In this document: positions 59,058 through 64,000 of the stretch, one piece after another
Layout of the letters: every line of letters starts with the position of its first letter
Numbering within the stretch: the stretch's first letter is position 1
DNA from: Mytilus californianus
Lineage: Eukaryota > Mollusca > Bivalvia > Mytilida > Mytilidae
Direction: 5' to 3'
NCBI RefSeq assembly: GCF_021869535.1
Contig: NW_026262581.1
Span: forward strand, 116,774,771-116,838,770
Length of the DNA stretch: 64,000 nt
Position numbers and translations under genes: made by a program
The notes under the pieces: generated by a model
What the model was told of the DNA's origin: nothing
The model's database searches: none
Seen by the model: only the letters and a program-made list of their open reading frames with translations

Positions 59058-60475
59058 CTAACTTTTACCTTGCTGTGCTGTTGAGTTAAATCTTGGTCTA
59101 ACATTAGTCATGTTGAATCTAGGATTTTGTGTGAATCTTGCACCATCTCCTAATTGGTTAGATGGAAGATTCTGACGGTACTTATTTGCAGATTGCACAT
59201 GTTGTTGACCAGTAAAACCAATTTCTGATGGATTATAAGGTCTGTGATGAGGACTATTGTGACGTAGACCCAAGTTTTCCTGATGTGGACGTGTCATCAC
59301 CTGATGGTTTATAAACATAGGTCGTGGATCATTTAGTGGACTTAGTCCTGGAGATTTGTTGTGTCCAGCGGTATTTGGTGACAAGTTAATGTTAGGCGGT
59401 GGACGTGTCATGTCAGGGACGTTAAATCTTTGAGGAGATGTATTTGGTTGTTTAGATTTGTAACCACCAATACCTAGTAGTGTATGAGGAGGAGGTGGAG
59501 GTTGATGTAGTTTTTCCACTATTTTTTTCTTTCCTACAGGAACTGTGTTTGTTGGTGTAGGCGTCCTGACAATTTGTCCTCCATTTTGTTGTGAGAATGA
59601 CAGAAGTACAACATTATTAGGTAGTGATGTCCCTGGCAAAATTGGGACAGTATTCTGTATTGGTGCATTTCCAGAAGGTCCACCCATGAGGACCATTCCA
59701 CCACCATTTAAATGTGCATTGCTATTAACCAAACAATAATTTGAGCCATTTTGAACATAAGATCCAACCGAGTTAGACGGTGTGGCCAGTAAAGGTCCAC
59801 CAGGATTAGATGGAGTTGCCAGTAAAGGTCCACTAGACTGTTGGTTAATTATTGCTCCATTACTACTTGCCTGTTGGTTGAGTAATGACGTAGCATGATT
59901 ATTAAGCTGTTGACTAATGGCCTGTTGATGAAGTAATGATGATGCGCTATTACTGAGATGATGATTTACACCGGTATTCAATTGCTGGCTGAGTATTATA
60001 TTATTATTAGGTATATAGTTCATACTAGACATTGCAATAGAAGGCTTATTATTTGAATAATACTGTAATTGATTCCCCGGATTACTTGTCTTTACAGATG
60101 CACTTTTATTACTACGTTTTATGCTGACAGAACTACGACTGGAACAAGAACTTGAAGATCTACTCCTACTTCGGCTACTGTAACTCCTGCTTCGACTACG
60201 AGAACTACATCCAGAACAACTTGAAGATCGTGATCGACTTGAACTTGTGTCACTACTAGATGACCTACTCCTCCTAGATTTACGTTTGCATGGTGGTGAT
60301 CCAGGTGGAGTTTTAGGTCCAGATTTTTTTGGAAATATTTTTTTGATAGGTGTTTGATTACCACCAAGTTCTGAGGAGGCCAGAGCAACTAATGCATCAA
60401 ATCTATCAAATTTGTCTGGAGATTTCCACAATTCATTTGTTGTGTAACCATTAGTTGGTGTCCTCTTTAGATTAT
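59058..60475 (-). CDS. DOT1L: DOT1L terminal exon: RS-like segment and Asn/Gln-rich tail
   Basis: 1418 nt starting NLKRTPTNGYTTNELWKSPD and ending NSTAQQGKS then TAA/TAG at 59060-59058. After a Lys/Pro-rich segment (KKIFPKKSGPKTPPGSPP) comes about 60 residues dominated by SR/RS dipeptides (for example SRSRSRSYSSRSRSRS), then a long Asn/Gln/Ser/Gly low-complexity stretch with repeated LLHQQ/LLNQQ and GPLLATPSN units. Acceptor ATTTCAG. Confidence 0.8.
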
Positions 60476-63400
60476 CTGAAATAATAATGTTTATACTGGA
60501 ATATTTTCAGATAAGTTATATACAAAATCTGAATATTGATTTAAAACCATTGCTTGAATTCAGTAATTTTGGGGGGAACATGGGCCTGAAGTGTCTTCAC
60601 ATGATCCATTAAGTCTGAATGAACATTAAACTCAAATCCAACTTATTCACAAATGTTTCTTTTGTCACAATGTCTGAAAACAAGTTAACTCATATCATTC
60701 ATTCAATACAGAATTCAGAGAAATTTCATGAAAACCATATCTTTCAATCCTCTCTATTCCAAAGCCATTTAAAAACAATATATGGTTCAGTTAGTTTTTT
60801 CTGTGTGTACATAGTGTTACATTAAATGTCTGTTTGTTATACTTACTTTTATTATTAGAAGTATGAACAATAGGTTTTTCTGATGATTTTTTCTCTGGTG
60901 AATTAAGGGCTGTGATACCGATTGGTCTAGTAGCTATACTCATCAGTGATGGAATGGAACTTAATGGACTGGAATTAACAGATGGTTTATAAGGCATTTT
61001 TCTTTTCTCTGGACTTTGTGCAGAGTCAGATCGTTTGCGTTTTAATTTCTGATTATCAGCACTATTGTTAACATTCGTGTTCTGTTGTGAAACATAAACT
61101 TTAGTAACATAGGAAGGAAACTGTTGTCCTGTTGGTGCTTTGCTCTGTGCTTTTGACATTTGTAACAATGCTTCAGCTAGAATTTTATCACTTTGTGAAC
61201 TATTGACAGGTTGACTTTCTTTCTTCGCTCCATTAAATATTATCTGCTGTTTCTGAGGACGACCCATTTCATTTTTGACTACATTTTCTACAAAGTTATT
61301 AACAGTGAAATTTGATGGCTTTGAAGCCATTGGGTATATGATATAATTTGGGTGTTTAGTTTGTGGAAAAATCTTTTGTTCAGGTTGGTAATGTGGAGGT
61401 GGTTCTTCTGCTGTATCTGTGGTACTGCCCTGACTGCTTGGTCTACTAATTGGAGAGTACATAGAGTCCATATCAATTATTTGTTTTGGCTTATCATTGA
61501 CATCTGGTTTCACTGAACTGTTTTTTATTTTTTCACGTAACTCATCTTTTGGCAGATGATCTAATGGAATACTGATGGGCAGAGAAGGACGTGCATTAAC
61601 ATCTTTGATTGTATTCAGTAATGTTCTGTTGGTTCCAATGGCAGGAACTGTGTTATCTTTGACTAAATAAACAATTTTATGTGCCCCATTCAACTGGACA
61701 GGATTCGGTTTTATTGGTTTAGCACTAGCTTTTGATCCTATTTTTGGATTAGGATTCATCAGTATTTGAATCTTTCTTTTCGATTCCTCTTGATTTTTCA
61801 TTTGTTCGCCAGTTGCTTGAAGAAGAGATCTAAATGTTGGCATGTTGACCTGAGTAGAACCAGAAGTAGGTAGCCTTTCCTTCTTAGGTTCTATATAAAT
61901 GGAATGATTGGCTTTTCCTGAGATAGTATGAGTATTAGATGATGCCTGAGTCTTGGTATGGACATACTGAGCAGCTGACTGAGTAATGGTTGGATGAATC
62001 ACTGTTTTAATGTCAATCCCTGATTTATCTAAAGTAGCTGCCTTTTGTATTTTTTTCTTTTCAGTTTTAATTTGCTCCACTTTTATCTTGTTTTCTTCTT
62101 CTATTTTTATTCTATTTTCTTGTTCTACTTTGATCCTGTTTTCTTTCTGAAGACCATTATTTTTCCTTTCTAATTCTGTAACTTCAGCCTCTAGTTGTTT
62201 CACTTTGCTGATTAGTTTCTTTTTCTGTGTATAAGATGCATTAACTTCCTTCATTATGATATCAGGTAATGGTTCGGTGGTGTGGTAGCCATTCTACAAG
62301 AAACAAAATATATTAAGTGATGCATTCTTTTAATTTATGATATATGAAGCTACTGATATGATGCAAAGACACATAACCTTTATTTTTACATTCAGTTGAA
62401 CATCAAAGATCACTTCACAAAATTTTCAAAGCTTTTTAAATATATATGAGTAGTTAAAAATATAGTTTGATTTTCTTATATAAACAATTCAACAAAATAG
62501 GAGCTTGTCCTGTGCTATAATTTAATAAAATACCTTGATTCCATTCAGTTTAGTTGTTTTATCTGCCAACACACTTGTACCACCATCCAACTAAAATATA
62601 GTTACAAAAAATTGACTATTTGTATCAATATCTCATTTTTATGCAAATCTATATCAAAATATTAGCAGATCAGTAAGTTATTTCTATTTTTTGTATCCAT
62701 TCTTAATTTTCTTTATTGACAAAAAGAATGCATGGCTTTAGTTATTTTCATAATGTTTACACATGTTATAAGTGAAGTCATGTATTTTTATTGGTCAAAT
62801 TTCAAATACTTTTTTCTTTCTAATTTTTGCTTATCTAAGTCTTGTCACTTTTGAATGTCTTCCAAAAGTTTGCCAAAAATTAAATGAAATGTAATTTATA
62901 TCTTTCCATAAATCCACTGTAGGAAACTAGCTGGACTAGGTAAAATGATTTCCTACCAAAGTTAATTGTAAACTCCACCCTAACAAGCATACTCATATTT
63001 TCAAGAAAATATAATGCCCATGGGGCTTATTAGAATAAAATTTAAATCAGTGGAATTTTAACAAAAAGATGGAAAAAATTACATTACATTTCATTAATAC
63101 AAAACAAAATTATACTTTTCAAATATGTAGAATATTTACTATGTTCATCTTAATTTAGTTTTTAAAAATGTACATGTTTAGGAATGATACAAAGCAATAT
63201 CTAATGCAATGAAGAATGACTTTTCTGTTTAAAAATAGCACAATTCTATGTTAATAACTTGAACTAATACAATGTTCTCATTTTACTGCATTAAACAAAG
63301 TAAAGTTGCTATCTTTGTTGCATACCAACAGGTTAATGAAATTGGAAATTATCAAATAAGATATACGATGAATGATACTGATCAATCTGATTAAGATACA

Positions 63401-63980
63401 GATCCTGTTCCATGCTCCGCTAAAAAAAGATCTTCAGTTTTTATGACCTTTCTGAATCCTCTGGTTTTGTTGTAATAATCCCCCCTTAAAAATAATTTGG
63501 ATGCAGAAATTTCATTGGCTGATATCATAATTACCTAAACAACAAGTAAAATGGACTGTTATCAGATCCTTGTAAGTGAAGCGTGGATACAGGAACTGCA
63601 TTTTTAATAAGATAAGATACTGACAGACATTTGATGACAAAGGTTAATCTGATGAATTTCTTTTCAGAGGATCATCTGTTAACAAATCAAATCAACACAG
63701 GAGTCATATGGCAAATGAAGTATGCAATAGAATTAACATACTTTATCTTTTATTACAATTTTTAAATGAAATTTTTCCTGATGATACTCTGTATTTACTC
63801 ATGCATGACAAATGAGTTGTTATGACATCTTCCTTGATGAATTCATGCATGACTGATGATGATGACGTCTAAATGTAAATACAGACGTACCGGACTTATT
63901 TTCTCCAAGTGTTTAATTTGTTGTTCTACGGTACTCACTTGTCCCTCCAACTCCTTGTGTTCCAGTACAATACGTTTTGC
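59058..63980 (-). CDS. DOT1L: Probable DOT1L (H3K79 methyltransferase), C-terminal part, 4 exons visible, partial at right edge
   Basis: DOT1L is the nuclear methyltransferase for histone H3 lysine 79. The visible part is the regulatory region after the catalytic domain. Exons on the minus strand: 63980-63891, 62590-62534, 62293-60847, 60475-59058; phases fit (0, 0, 1) and 1003 residues plus stop are encoded. Human DOT1L has roughly as many residues after the equivalent point. Marker stretches shared with human: SLPISIPL (human LPISIPL), SRPSSQGST (SRPSSKQNT), KRKRSDSAQSPEKRKM before GITALNSPEK (human RRKRAS...SPKRR and EITAISSPE). The coiled coil (HKELEGQVSTVEQQIKHLEK and SKVKQLEAEVTELERKN) fits the AF9/AF10-binding part of the family. 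The SET-independent catalytic fold is outside the window, so the name rests on short motifs. An unrelated chromatin coiled-coil protein is the alternative. Confidence 0.78.
60476..60846. other. DOT1L last intron
   Basis: 371 bp between the two long exons. AT-rich; nothing else identifiable. Confidence 0.75.
60847..62293 (-). CDS. DOT1L: DOT1L exon: coiled coil plus long disordered region
   Basis: 1447 nt, starting NGYHTTEPLPDIIMKEVNAS. Residues about 14-75 of the exon are a coiled coil with three near repeats of (E)ENRIKVEQ/ENRIKIEE/ENKIKVEQ. The rest is disordered, rich in Ser/Pro/Lys/Gln, and carries the DOT1L-like motifs SLPISIPL, ISRPSSQGST and ITALNSPEK. It contains basic clusters (KLKRKR, PEKRKM) that may be nuclear localisation signals. 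Acceptor TTGTAG, donor AAAA|GTAAGT. Confidence 0.8.
62534..62590 (-). CDS. DOT1L: DOT1L exon: 57-nt linker
   Basis: Encodes LDGGTSVLADKTTKLNGIK. Acceptor ATTTTAG, donor AAG|GTATTT, phase 0 at both ends, so it could be skipped without a frameshift. Confidence 0.65.
62591..63890. other. DOT1L intron of about 1.3 kb
   Basis: AT-rich, no coding exon recognised, no repeat family recognised. A small missed exon cannot be excluded. Confidence 0.55.
63891..63980 (-). CDS. DOT1L: DOT1L exon: coiled coil (partial gene)
   Basis: Encodes AKRIVLEHKELEGQVSTVEQ then QIKHLEKISP, a heptad-patterned helix like human LKEKQALKSQIS...VELEKSQ. Donor CCG|GTACGT; acceptor TTCTTGTTGCAG|GCA at 63981, though the frame is also open to the window edge. 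Confidence 0.7.
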
Positions 63981-64000
63981 CTGCAACAAGAATTCTGCTG

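Noticed and set aside
60119..60388. 89-residue open frame rich in Val/Leu on the minus strand
   Set aside because: A frame-shifted shadow of the SR-rich part of the DOT1L terminal exon.

Overview
The window is animal nuclear DNA: AT-rich, intron-rich and crowded with short interspersed repeats. Several repeats (for example the one containing 'ccaatgagacaactctcc') are ones I associate with marine mussels of the genus Mytilus, so a Mytilus-like bivalve is the best guess. That is from memory and was not searched.

Layout. 1-3020: a dead APE-type non-LTR retrotransposon, split by a mussel repeat. 3349-3702: a small inverted-repeat element. 3992-4804 (+): an intronless CENP-K gene (inner kinetochore). 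10652-46191 (-): a complete importin-13 gene (IPO13). I resolved it into 28 coding exons that total 2871 nt (956 residues plus stop) with every splice phase consistent. 47.8-51.6 kb: decayed LINE fragments. 51.6-53.3 kb: nested repeats. 54.0-54.6 kb: a mussel repeat. 59058 to the right edge (-): the 3' half of a gene best explained as DOT1L (histone H3K79 methyltransferase), from its coiled coil to its stop; the catalytic domain lies outside the window.

The most interesting structure is in IPO13. Coding exon 25 (59 nt) sits in a tandem array of nine 90-91-bp units at 13813-14594, each carrying a copy of the exon. Copies 1, 3 and 9 keep the reading frame, the acceptor and a GT donor. Copies 2 and 4-8 have lost the GT donor, and copies 4-8 also carry a 1-nt deletion. 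Because 59 is not a multiple of 3, joining two intact copies gives an immediate stop, so only one can be used per productive mRNA. A second array in the same gene (29901-31010) repeats the 3' splice site and first bases of exon 12 about 24 times. A third minisatellite (47-bp unit, 41.03-42.30 kb) fills intron 4, and intron 9 holds a nearly identical 1546-bp tandem duplication.

The introns also hold several families of non-autonomous elements with one plan: unique left end, tandem core repeats of about 140-190 bp, and a right end with a short hairpin. This resembles the pearl/HINE-type rolling-circle elements of bivalves. There is also one tRNA-derived SINE with intact target-site duplications. 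The three genes are unrelated in pathway (kinetochore assembly, nuclear transport, chromatin methylation), and nothing suggests co-regulation.
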